Below are positions 26,125 through 33,520 of a DNA stretch of 34,716 nucleotides, piece after piece. Source of the stretch: Propionibacteriaceae bacterium (GTDB lineage Bacteria > Actinomycetota > Actinomycetes > Propionibacteriales > Propionibacteriaceae); the NCBI GenBank assembly GCA_025965155.1, contig JAOPXN010000101.1, positions 1-34,716 of the forward strand. Reading direction: 5' to 3'. Under the pieces are notes generated by a model. It worked only from the letters and a program-made list of their open reading frames with translations. It did not search any database and was not told the DNA's origin. How positions within the stretch are numbered: position 1 is the stretch's first letter; each line of letters begins with the position of its first letter. Made by a program: the position numbers and the translations under genes.

Positions 26125-27186
26125 ATGGCCGTGACCGGAGTAACCCTGAGGTTGGACGGCGCCCGCTGGCGCGAGCATCTGCATGTCGTGAGCGGCGCCA
26201 CCCCCGGGCTGATCCCGGTCGTCAAGGGCAATGGGTACGGGTACGGCCTGGCCCGGCTGGCCGAGGAGTCGGCGAGCCTGGGGGTGGACACGATCGCCGT
26301 CGGCACCGCGCAGGAGGTGGACGCGGTCCGGGACATCTTCGGCGGTGACATCGTCATCCTGACGCCGTGGCGAGCCGACGACGACCGCGCGGTCGAGCTG
26401 GCCGACGATCCCCGGATCATCTCCACGGTGTCCCGGCTGAGCGACCTGCGGTCCATCGCCGAGCACGGGGGCCGACCGCGGGTGCTGGTGGAGCTGCTGA
26501 CCTCCATGCGCCGCCACGGCATCCCGACCACCGAGCTGACCGAGGTCGCGCCCCTGCTGGAACAGCTGGACTTCCGCGGCTGGACCATCCATCTCCCGAT
26601 CCGGGCGGAGGGCCGCTACCCAGAGGCGGAGAAACTGTCCCGGGCGGCTCTGGCCACCGCTTTGGGCCCGCTGTGGCTGTCGCACCTGCCGCCGGAGGAG
26701 GCGGCCGCGCTGGCCCGCCAGCTCGGCGGCGCCGAGGGTGAGCCGGCCGCGCTCCGGCTGCGGGTCGGGACGCGGCTGTGGCTGGGCGACGAGTCGACTC
26801 GGACCACCACCGCGACCGTGCTGGACGTGCACCAGGTCCGGCGTGGCGAGCGGGCGGGCTACCGGCAGCGGGTGGTGCCGGCGGACGGCTGGATCGTCGT
26901 CGTCGCTGGTGGCACGTCGCACGGCATCGGGCTGGAGGCCCCGACCTCCGCAGTGTCGATGCGGCAGCGGGCGATCTCGGTCGCCACCGGCTCACTCGAA
27001 GCGGCCGGCCTGGCACTCAGCCCGTACACGATCGGCGGCAAGAAGCGCTGGTTCCTGGAGCCGCCGCACATGCAGTCGAGTCTGGTCTTCCTGCCGCGGA
27101 GTCAGACCCCGCCGGCGATCGGCGACGAGGTGCCGGTCGAGCTGCGACTCACCATCGCGACGGTCGACCAGATTGTTACCGACTGA
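26125..27186 (+). CDS. Alanine-racemase-like fold-type III PLP enzyme paired with FemX
   Basis: A 353-residue protein related to alanine racemase. Expected active-site positions are filled: PLP lysine Lys34 in PVVKGNGYGYG (classical Alr reads VVKANAYGHG), Arg130 in TSMRRHG, His156, an Arg in LRVGTRLWLG and the second catalytic base Tyr246 in AGYRQ at the start of the beta-barrel domain. It is therefore probably active rather than a dead homologue. The altered lysine loop suggests a substrate or role different from housekeeping Alr. The start lies 4 bp after the femX stop. The pairing suggests it supplies or converts an amino acid used in cell-wall peptide modification; this is inference. It ends 4 bp from the convergent phosphatase gene. 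Confidence 0.8.
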   Translation: MAVTGVTLRLDGARWREHLHVVSGATPGLIPVVKGNGYGYGLARLAEESASLGVDTIAVGTAQEVDAVRDIFGGDIVILTPWRADDDRAVELADDPRIISTVSRLSDLRSIAEHGGRPRVLVELLTSMRRHGIPTTELTEVAPLLEQLDFRGWTIHLPIRAEGRYPEAEKLSRAALATALGPLWLSHLPPEEAAALARQLGGAEGEPAALRLRVGTRLWLGDESTRTTTATVLDVHQVRRGERAGYRQRVVPADGWIVVVAGGTSHGIGLEAPTSAVSMRQRAISVATGSLEAAGLALSPYTIGGKKRWFLEPPHMQSSLVFLPRSQTPPAIGDEVPVELRLTIATVDQIVTD

Positions 27187-27190
27187 GGCG

Positions 27191-27991
27191 TCAGCCGCGG
27201 AGCTTGGCCCGCATCCGTTCGGTGTCGTCTGGAGTCCAGCCGAGGCGGGTCAGCATCGGCTCGATCCCGCCGTACCCGGCGTCGATGTGGTCCAGGAATG
27301 CGGCCATCGTCTCGGCGTGGGTGAGGTGGGACGACAGCGGTCGGTCGCGAAGGTTGTCGGCGTAGGTCTCGGTGGCCAGCAACCGGTCCAGGATCTGCTG
27401 CATCCGCTCGCTGCTGGCCGCGTAGTCCTGCACCACGGCCTCACGGTCGGCCCCTGCCAGGCAGAGGGCCAGCGCGACCACCGTGCCGGTCCGGTCCTTC
27501 CCGGCCGCGCAGTGCACCAGCGCGGCACCTTGGGCGCCGGCGATCTCGCGCAGCGACTCCACAATCGAGTCGGGCCGGTCGGCCAGGTAGGACAGGTAGT
27601 GGGAGGCGACACTGTTCTCCACCTGCACGGTGGGCTCCAGATCGACCCACGGCAACGCCTCCTCCGGCATCACCTCCGGCCGCACGTCCGGCTTGGGCTC
27701 ACCAAGACCTGGCATCTCTTCGCGGAACAGCGAGTGGTGATGGATGATCACCTCGGGCCGGTCGGCCAGCGGCCCGGGACCTTCGGACATCACCTCGTAC
27801 GTGCTCCGCAGGTCGATCACATCGGTCAGCCCGAGCTCCAGCAGCCGCTCGATGTCTTCCTCGGTCAGCGTCTGCAGGTTGTCCGAGCGGAGCAGCCTGC
27901 CGGGAGCGATGCTGCCGCCGTCGACGGTGGGTGTGCCACCGAGGTCCCGAAGATTGGCCAGTCCCTCGAGGTCGATCCACATCCGCTGCAT
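27191..27991 (-). CDS. Tyrosine/dual-specificity protein phosphatase (Y_phosphatase3 type)
   Basis: A 266-residue Cys-dependent phosphatase. The P-loop VHCAAGKDRTGT has nucleophile Cys161 and the AGKDRTG form that also occurs in lipid-active MptpB-like enzymes. The N-terminus, LANLRDLGGT followed by GRLLRSDNLQ, is characteristic of the family. ATG 27991 is chosen because TAGAAT sits 7 nt upstream and there is no Shine-Dalgarno; the frame continues to 28351 only as antisense-type shadow over the PIG-V gene. Possible targets are phosphotyrosine proteins or phosphoinositides; the sequence does not decide. It has its own promoter 11 bp after the upstream gene ends. Confidence 0.87.
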   Translation of the reverse strand: MQRMWIDLEGLANLRDLGGTPTVDGGSIAPGRLLRSDNLQTLTEEDIERLLELGLTDVIDLRSTYEVMSEGPGPLADRPEVIIHHHSLFREEMPGLGEPKPDVRPEVMPEEALPWVDLEPTVQVENSVASHYLSYLADRPDSIVESLREIAGAQGAALVHCAAGKDRTGTVVALALCLAGADREAVVQDYAASSERMQQILDRLLATETYADNLRDRPLSSHLTHAETMAAFLDHIDAGYGGIEPMLTRLGWTPDDTERMRAKLRG

Positions 27992-27998
27992 CTGTCGA

Positions 27999-28004
27999 AT
28001 TCTA
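27999..28004 (-). promoter_or_regulatory. -10 box for a probable leaderless phosphatase mRNA
   Basis: TAGAAT, one mismatch from TATAAT, ends 7 nt before ATG 27991 on the minus strand. It falls in the 23-bp gap after the PIG-V stop, so the phosphatase can be transcribed independently of the ponA operon. Confidence 0.6.
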
Positions 28005-28014
28005 GCCGGGCGGC

Positions 28015-29124
28015 TCAGCTGGCCCAGTGCCCGGTGAAGAACAGCCAGCACCACCAGAGCATCAAGATCAAACTCGCGGCCCAGGCGGCGACCACGGCGA
28101 CGCGGTGCGCCGCCGCCAGCCGCGCGTTTCGGGGTGTCCACGTTCCCCAGGCGGCCAGCATCATCCACAGGGGGAACCAGAGCAGGGTGGCCCGGTTGAC
28201 CGAGAAGAACCAGTAGGACAAGGAGAACGCGAGGACCTGAACCCCCACCCAGCTGGCCTCCGCCCACAGCCGCCGGGTCAGGCACCAGATGGTGACGACG
28301 AGCCCCAGCGCCATCGAGACCACCTCCGCGCGGAACACAGCGGCCCACCACGGATGGTCAGCGAAGGCGCCCGGCGCGATCGCTGGCAGCGTGTTCAGGA
28401 ACGACTGCCACGGCCAGGTGAAGCCGCGCACCCAGCCGGTGGACTGTGCTGTGTACCAGGCGGTCCAGCTGCCGGTAAGCAGGTAGAGGTAGCCGGCGTA
28501 CGTGATCATCACCGCTGCGGGAAGGAGCAGCAGGGCCGCCCGACGGGCCTTGTCGCGCAGATCGACACGGCTGGTGATGATCATCACGAACAGTGCGCCG
28601 ATCAGGAACAACCCGGACACCCGGACCGTACAGGCGGCGGCGGTCAGCAGCGCCGCGGCGAGCCAGCGATCCGAGCGGGCCCGTTCCCAGGCCCAGAAGG
28701 CGATCGCGCAGAACAGCGACTCGGTGTACGGCACGGTGGTGAAGACAGCGGTCGGCGCGAACAACCAGGCGGTCGCCACCCAGGGCCCGCCGAACCGGAC
28801 CAGGGCGAGCGCGGCGATCCCCGAGCAGATCAAGGACAGCACCACTCCAGTGACCGCCACCGGGATGTCGAACCGCAGCCCCAGGGCGAAGATCGACGGA
28901 AGGCCGGGGAAGAACGCCATCAAGATGTTGTCCGGCTCGGCCCGATAGCCGCCCTCGGCCAGCCGGGTGAAGTGCTGCACGTCCCAGTTGCTGACCATGT
29001 CGGTGAGCCGGTGACCCTCCGCCACGGCCAGCAGCAGGGCGACCATCAAGATCAGCCCGCGGCTGGCCAGCCAGGCCTGCAGGACCATCCGGCCGGACCG
29101 GAGGTCGATGCTGTGCAGCTTCAC
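28015..29124 (-). CDS. PIG-V-type polyprenyl-linked mannosyltransferase (GT-C membrane protein)
   Basis: A 369-residue protein with about nine or more transmembrane helices. The first extracytoplasmic loop has NWDVQHFTRLAEGGY (Asp at about residue 49), then FFPGLPS and APTAVFTTVPYTESLF, matching the PIG-V mannosyltransferase family of GT-C enzymes. Such enzymes move mannose from a polyprenyl-phosphate carrier to a lipid or protein acceptor outside the membrane. The start at 29124 overlaps the GT87 stop (ATGA), so it is the last gene of the DUF5318-ponA-GT87-PIG-V run. The acceptor here is unknown. Confidence 0.78.
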   Translation of the reverse strand: MKLHSIDLRSGRMVLQAWLASRGLILMVALLLAVAEGHRLTDMVSNWDVQHFTRLAEGGYRAEPDNILMAFFPGLPSIFALGLRFDIPVAVTGVVLSLICSGIAALALVRFGGPWVATAWLFAPTAVFTTVPYTESLFCAIAFWAWERARSDRWLAAALLTAAACTVRVSGLFLIGALFVMIITSRVDLRDKARRAALLLLPAAVMITYAGYLYLLTGSWTAWYTAQSTGWVRGFTWPWQSFLNTLPAIAPGAFADHPWWAAVFRAEVVSMALGLVVTIWCLTRRLWAEASWVGVQVLAFSLSYWFFSVNRATLLWFPLWMMLAAWGTWTPRNARLAAAHRVAVVAAWAASLILMLWWCWLFFTGHWAS

Positions 29125-30542
29125 GCTCGCCCGGTCCCCTGCGACGGGCGGAGCCGGCGGACCCAGCCGGCGTCCTCGGCGCCGTCGAACACCCCGCCGC
29201 TCGGGTCGTCCACGCCGGCACGGCGGATCACGTCCGTGGCCGGGTGCAGCACGTCACGGACCACCATGGCCACCACCCATCCCTGGGTCAGCAGCCGGAT
29301 GATCACCGCCAGCCAGTAGACCCGGTCGGGGGCGCCGGCACCGGGAGTGAGGTAGCCGCCGAGGTGCCACCAGATCGCACCGAAGTAGATCAGCTCGCCG
29401 GCGGTGAAGATCCACCAGTCGCGCCAGCGCGGCCGGGCCAAGATCAGCAGCGGCAGCAGCCAGAGGACGTACTGCGGTGAGTAGACCTTGTTGGTCATCA
29501 GGAAGGCGGCGACCACCAGGAACGCGACCGAGCCGAAGCGTGGCCGCCGGGGTGCCAGCACGATCAGCGCACCGATCAGCAGGCAGGCAACGAGGAACAG
29601 CACCGCGTTCAGTGCATTGAGGTTTCGAACCTCGTGCCCGGCCAGGGACAGCACGTACCAAATGGAACCAAGATCGCCGGACCGGTCGGCGTTGAAGGTC
29701 CAGAAGCTCCGCCAGGCTTCGGGAGCCTTCAGCAGAACCGGGAGGTTGACCAGGCTCCAGCTGATCACGAACGCGCCCAGCATCGTGCCGAACTCGTTCA
29801 TCCGCCGTGATCTCAGGCAGAGCAGCAGCAGCGGTCCGAGCAGAAACACGGGATAGAGCTTGGCGGCGGTGGCCAGCCCGAGCAGAAGACCCGCCGCAGC
29901 CGGCTGCCGGCGGGCCCAGAACATGCAGCCGAGCGCGGTCAGGGCCACCGGCAGCATGTCCCAGTTGATCAACCCAGCGGCCGCGACGCAGGGTGACGCG
30001 GCAAGCATCATGGCGTCCCAGGGCCGGCCCTCGACGGTATGCACCTGCGCCAGGATGGCGATGAGGAACAACAGCCCGAGCAGCACCACGTTGATCAAGA
30101 AGAACGAGTCGGTCGCCTGGGCCCGCTCCGCCTCGCCGAGACCTAGGCCGGTGGGCGCGCCGAGGGCGACGTTGATCAGTCGTTCGAGCTCCAGGAACCA
30201 GCCGGTCAGCACCGGGTACTCCAGCACCGGGTAGCTGCCGCTGTCCAGGTAGGGCGTGTTGCCCTCCAGCAGCCCGCGACTGCTGTAGAGCAGCCCGATG
30301 TCGGAGTAGCACATCCACTTGAACGCGTTCTGGCAGCCAAGGTGAAACCAGGCGCCGACGACGTAGATCACGACGCCGGTCAGCAGTGCCACCCGGGTGG
30401 CCGGTCCCGTCGAGCCGGACGGGCTGGCGTGCCGACCGACTGGGCCGCCGAGCCGCTCGCTGACGGTGCGGACGAACCCGTCGGTGCGCGAGGGCGGGTC
30501 AGGCAGCGGGGAGCCGGTCGGCTCCCGTACCGCGTCGGCCAT
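29121..30542 (-). CDS. GT87-family (DUF2029) membrane glycosyltransferase
   Basis: A 473-residue polytopic GT-C protein. Residues 1-45 are cytoplasmic and Pro/Ser-rich; later motifs include EYPVLTGWFLELE, GLATAAKLYPVFLLGP and TNKVYSPQYVLWLLPL, the last a hallmark of GT87 mannosyltransferases. In mycobacteria the same gene type (Rv0051) lies directly after ponA1, and here its ATG shares one base with the ponA stop (TGATG). It probably transfers mannose or another sugar from polyprenyl phosphate to an envelope glycan. The true acceptor is not known. Confidence 0.85.
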   Translation of the reverse strand: MADAVREPTGSPLPDPPSRTDGFVRTVSERLGGPVGRHASPSGSTGPATRVALLTGVVIYVVGAWFHLGCQNAFKWMCYSDIGLLYSSRGLLEGNTPYLDSGSYPVLEYPVLTGWFLELERLINVALGAPTGLGLGEAERAQATDSFFLINVVLLGLLFLIAILAQVHTVEGRPWDAMMLAASPCVAAAGLINWDMLPVALTALGCMFWARRQPAAAGLLLGLATAAKLYPVFLLGPLLLLCLRSRRMNEFGTMLGAFVISWSLVNLPVLLKAPEAWRSFWTFNADRSGDLGSIWYVLSLAGHEVRNLNALNAVLFLVACLLIGALIVLAPRRPRFGSVAFLVVAAFLMTNKVYSPQYVLWLLPLLILARPRWRDWWIFTAGELIYFGAIWWHLGGYLTPGAGAPDRVYWLAVIIRLLTQGWVVAMVVRDVLHPATDVIRRAGVDDPSGGVFDGAEDAGWVRRLRPSQGTGRA

Positions 30543-32833
30543 CAGCCACCGCCCGGCGTACGCTCACTGTCCCCCGGGTTGGTGGTCGGGCGGCCGTTGT
30601 TGCCGCCCCGGCTGGTGCCGCCGTTGCTGGACGTCGATCGGCCGCTCGGGCTCGACGTCGACGTGGGTTTCGGTGTTGTCGGCTCCTGGGTCGGCTGGGT
30701 CTCGGTGCTCGTCGGCTCGCTCGAGCTCTGGCTGGGGTCGCTGGACGGCTCGTCCGTCGGGGACTCCGTCGGCTCGCTGGACTGGGTCGGCTCCTGCGTC
30801 TGGGTCTGTTCGGGCTGTTGGGTCCGGGTCTGCTGGCGCGGCGCCGAGTCGGAGTTGACGTAGGCGGGGTCGTCGAACTGCTCCACCGGCAGGTCCTCGG
30901 TCGCCGTCTGCATGTAGTCGGCCCAGGTCAGGGCCGGGTACGTGCCACCGAAGAAGGTCGAGTCGCCGGGACGGGCGTAGTCGTCCAGGTCCTCGCTGCC
31001 GGAGTCGCCTGCGACGTACATCACCGCAGTGGAGATCTGCTTGGTGTAGGCCACGAACCAGGCGGAGGTGATGTCGTCGTTGCTGCCGTCCTTGGTTCCC
31101 GTCTTGCCTGCGACCGGACGGTTCAGGGTCTGCACGGTACGTCCGGTGCCCTGCTCCACCACGCTGGTGAGAGCGGAGGTGACGTCGGCGGCGATGTCCT
31201 TGCTGACCGCCCGGTCCTCCTTCGGGTTGGCCTTGTAGAGCACCTTGCCGCTGGCGTCCTTGACCTCCTTGACGACGTGGTTGGCGACCGCGACGCCCTC
31301 GTTGGCGAAGGTGGCGTAGGCGCCGGCCTGGTTCAGCGGGCTGACCTCGGCCGCGCCCAGCGGGATGCGGGAGTTGAGGTCCCAGCCCGCAGCCTTCGGA
31401 GCGCCGGCGGCCTCGGCCATGTCGGCCACCTTCTGCGGTCCGTCCTCCATGGAGCTGGTCAGGTCGACGAAGGCGGTGTTGATCGACTCCGCGGTGGCGC
31501 GGTTCAGGCTGACGAAGGACCCGTACTGGTAGGAGAACTCGTTACGGACCGGGGTGCTGTCGCCGGGCGGGGTGAAGGTGTTGCCGTTGAAGGTCGACCG
31601 CAGGCTGTAGCCGTCCTTGAGGCCGGCGGCGAGGGCGTAGGTCTTGAAGGTGGACGCGGTGGGCCGGGCGGTGGTGGCCCAGTTCCGGGAGTTCTTGACG
31701 TAGTCGGGGCCACCGTAGAGGGCGAGTACGGCGCCGGTGCCGACCTCGACCGAGGCGACCGCCGCATGCAGGTTCGAGACCTTCTTGTCCACAGCGTTGG
31801 CGGCCTGCTTGGTGTACTTCTGGGCCGACTTCACCGCCGCATTCTGGGCCTTCTTGTCGAAGGTGGTGGTGATCTGCAGCCCGCCGCCGCTGATCTTGCT
31901 GGCGTCGAAGCCCTTGGCGATGAGCTCGCGCTCGACCATCTTCATCAAGAAGCCCTTGGGGCCGCCGTACCGTTCGTTGGTGCTGATGTCGGGGAACTTC
32001 GGCAGCTTGGCGGAGTACTTCGCAGCCTCGGCGGGGGTGATGGCGCCGGTCTCGGCCATCGACTGGATGACGTACTGGTAGCGCCCCATCAGCCGCTCGG
32101 TGTTGGAGTCGTCGAGCGAGGGGTCGAACATGCTGGGGTTGTTCACCACGCTGGCCAGCACCGCAGCCTGCGGCACCGACAGGTCCTTGGCGTCGATGTC
32201 GAAGTAGGACTCGCTGGCGGCCTGGATGCCGTAGGCGCCGCGGCCGAAGTAGATGGTGTTGAGGTAGCCCTCGAGGATCTGTTCCTTGCTCTGCTGCTTG
32301 TTGATCTTGTAGGCGAGGAAAAGCTCCTTGAACTTCCGCGTCAGCGTCTGTTCCTGGGTCAGGTACAAGATCTTGATGTACTGCTGGGTGATGGTGGAGC
32401 CGCCCTGCAGGTTGCCGCCGCGGGCGATCACCCAGGCGGCGCGCATCATGCCGCGGATGGACACACCACGGTCGGTCCAGAAGGAGCGGTTCTCCGCCGA
32501 GACGACCGCGTCCTTGATGGTCTGCGGCATCTCCTCGAAGGTGAGCGGGGTGCGGTTCTGGATGGCGAACGTACCCAGCTCGGACTTGCCGTTGTTGTAG
32601 TAGACGAACGACGTGGCGGTCTCGAACTCAGCGTTCCCCTGCTTGGGGATGTCGGTGGTCGAGTAGCCGATCGCGACCACGGCAGCAACAGCGACCAGTC
32701 CCAGGACGAGACCGGCCGCGATGACCTTCAGACTGCGGAGCGTCCACTTGCGCCCGGTCGAGACCGGTTTCTTGGGTGGACGCTGTCCCTTCGTGGTGGC
32801 GCCCTTGGACGCTCCGCGGCGGGGTTCAACCAT
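30542..32833 (-). CDS. ponA: Bifunctional class A penicillin-binding protein (PonA-like)
   Basis: A 763-residue peptidoglycan synthase: basic cytoplasmic head (1-33), one membrane helix (about 36-56), GT51 glycosyltransferase (about 90-260; catalytic Glu114 in SAENRSFW, GGSTITQQ, EGYLNTIYFGRGAYG) and transpeptidase (about 350-640; Ser394 in STFK, Ser450-Ile-Asn452, Lys577-Thr-Gly-Thr). The last 100 residues are Ser/Thr/Pro/Gln/Gly-rich and unstructured, as in mycobacterial PonA1. ATG 32833 is chosen: GAGGAT lies 4-5 nt upstream and it overlaps the DUF5318 stop by 8 bp. A TTG four codons earlier is in frame but lacks such a site. Confidence 0.95.
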   Translation of the reverse strand: MVEPRRGASKGATTKGQRPPKKPVSTGRKWTLRSLKVIAAGLVLGLVAVAAVVAIGYSTTDIPKQGNAEFETATSFVYYNNGKSELGTFAIQNRTPLTFEEMPQTIKDAVVSAENRSFWTDRGVSIRGMMRAAWVIARGGNLQGGSTITQQYIKILYLTQEQTLTRKFKELFLAYKINKQQSKEQILEGYLNTIYFGRGAYGIQAASESYFDIDAKDLSVPQAAVLASVVNNPSMFDPSLDDSNTERLMGRYQYVIQSMAETGAITPAEAAKYSAKLPKFPDISTNERYGGPKGFLMKMVERELIAKGFDASKISGGGLQITTTFDKKAQNAAVKSAQKYTKQAANAVDKKVSNLHAAVASVEVGTGAVLALYGGPDYVKNSRNWATTARPTASTFKTYALAAGLKDGYSLRSTFNGNTFTPPGDSTPVRNEFSYQYGSFVSLNRATAESINTAFVDLTSSMEDGPQKVADMAEAAGAPKAAGWDLNSRIPLGAAEVSPLNQAGAYATFANEGVAVANHVVKEVKDASGKVLYKANPKEDRAVSKDIAADVTSALTSVVEQGTGRTVQTLNRPVAGKTGTKDGSNDDITSAWFVAYTKQISTAVMYVAGDSGSEDLDDYARPGDSTFFGGTYPALTWADYMQTATEDLPVEQFDDPAYVNSDSAPRQQTRTQQPEQTQTQEPTQSSEPTESPTDEPSSDPSQSSSEPTSTETQPTQEPTTPKPTSTSSPSGRSTSSNGGTSRGGNNGRPTTNPGDSERTPGGG

Positions 32834-33245
32834 AAATATCCTCAACTGTTGGCTGCCGACGGGGCGGCTTGCGCTTCACTCCGTCGCCCAGCAGGTACGA
32901 CATGATCATGTGGTTCCATCCGCAGGGTGGGCAGACCTCGACCACCACGACCTTGAACTCCCCGAACTCGTGCGCCATCTTCTCGAGCTCGGCGGTCCGC
33001 TTGATCCGCCCCGAGTACTGCCCGAGCTGCTCCCCGAAGACGTAGTGCAGCAGGGTCAGCTCGGCGGAGTCGCAGACCGGGCAGCGGCTGCCCGCCGGCT
33101 CCCCGTGATGCTTGGCCGCACGGACCAGCATCGGGTCGGCGTCGCAGGCCTCAGCCCGCGCCAGCTGGCGCCCTGGACGCCGCAGCGACTCCAAGGTGGA
33201 CCGTCGCTGCAGCGCATAATCGATGACCTCCCGCTGCGACCACAT
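32826..33245 (-). CDS. DUF5318 zinc-ribbon-like protein, first gene of the ponA operon
   Basis: A 139-residue soluble protein with two CxxC-type pairs, RCPVCDSAEL and EVCPPCGWN, likely to bind one zinc. Matches the small protein encoded directly before ponA1 in mycobacteria (Rv0049 type); its function is unknown. The ATG at 33245 begins MWSQREVIDYALQRR and lies 7 nt after a -10-like TACTCT, suggesting a leaderless mRNA. The frame is open to 33560, but that extension is antisense tRNA translation. It ends in an 8-bp overlap with ponA, so it may help set PonA expression. Confidence 0.85.
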   Translation of the reverse strand: MWSQREVIDYALQRRSTLESLRRPGRQLARAEACDADPMLVRAAKHHGEPAGSRCPVCDSAELTLLHYVFGEQLGQYSGRIKRTAELEKMAHEFGEFKVVVVEVCPPCGWNHMIMSYLLGDGVKRKPPRRQPTVEDIYG

Positions 33246-33252
33246 GGGCTCA

Positions 33253-33258
33253 AGAGTA
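33253..33258 (-). promoter_or_regulatory. -10 box for a probable leaderless DUF5318-ponA operon mRNA
   Basis: TACTCT ends 7 nt before ATG 33245 on the minus strand. No Shine-Dalgarno is seen. This would be the main promoter for the four-gene envelope operon. No clear -35 is visible. Confidence 0.5.
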
Positions 33259-33391
33259 CGACTGGGACAAGTCTGATGCGAGTCGTCCGGTTCATGCAGA
33301 AATGTCACACGGGGGCGAAGCTGGGGTCGTGGTCGCTCACCTGAGCTGGGCCTGTGGGGACTGGCTGGCGTGAGGTTTGTTGGGTCCGGCT

Positions 33392-33421
33392 TTGGCAGCC
33401 ACCGCTTTGATGGCGTACCAT
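33392..33421 (+). promoter_or_regulatory. Putative tRNA-Ala promoter
   Basis: TTGGCA (33392-33397), an 18-nt spacer and TACCAT (33416-33421) form a plausible -35/-10 pair. Transcription would start about 20 nt before the mature tRNA 5' end at 33448. Confidence 0.45.
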
Positions 33422-33447
33422 CGTGCGTCGGTCGGTACGTCGACCGC

Positions 33448-33520
33448 GGGGCCATGGCGCAATTGGTAGCGCACCTGCTTTGCAAGCAGGGGGTTAGGGG
33501 TTCGAGTCCCCTTGGCTCCA
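33448..33520 (+). tRNA. tRNA-Ala (anticodon TGC)
   Basis: A 73-nt cloverleaf: acceptor GGGGCCA pairs with TGGCTCC (one G-T pair) and A is the discriminator. The D-arm contains GCGC...TTGGTA...GCGC, the anticodon stem-loop CCTGCTTTGCAAGCAGG carries TGC, and the T-arm reads AGGGGTTCGAGTCCCCT. CCA is not encoded; CTC follows. The major G-T (G3-T70) pair fits alanyl-tRNA synthetase recognition. An integrase gene lies 80 bp downstream and points at it, so its 3' half is the likely integration target. Confidence 0.97.

Noticed and set aside
30818-32905. 695-codon plus-strand open frame opposite ponA
   Set aside because: Gly/Val/Leu/Arg-rich shadow with no recognisable domain; ponA is certain on the other strand.
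33275-33344. Small 22-codon frame upstream of tRNA-Ala
   Set aside because: No ribosome-binding site and no coding character; too short to support.
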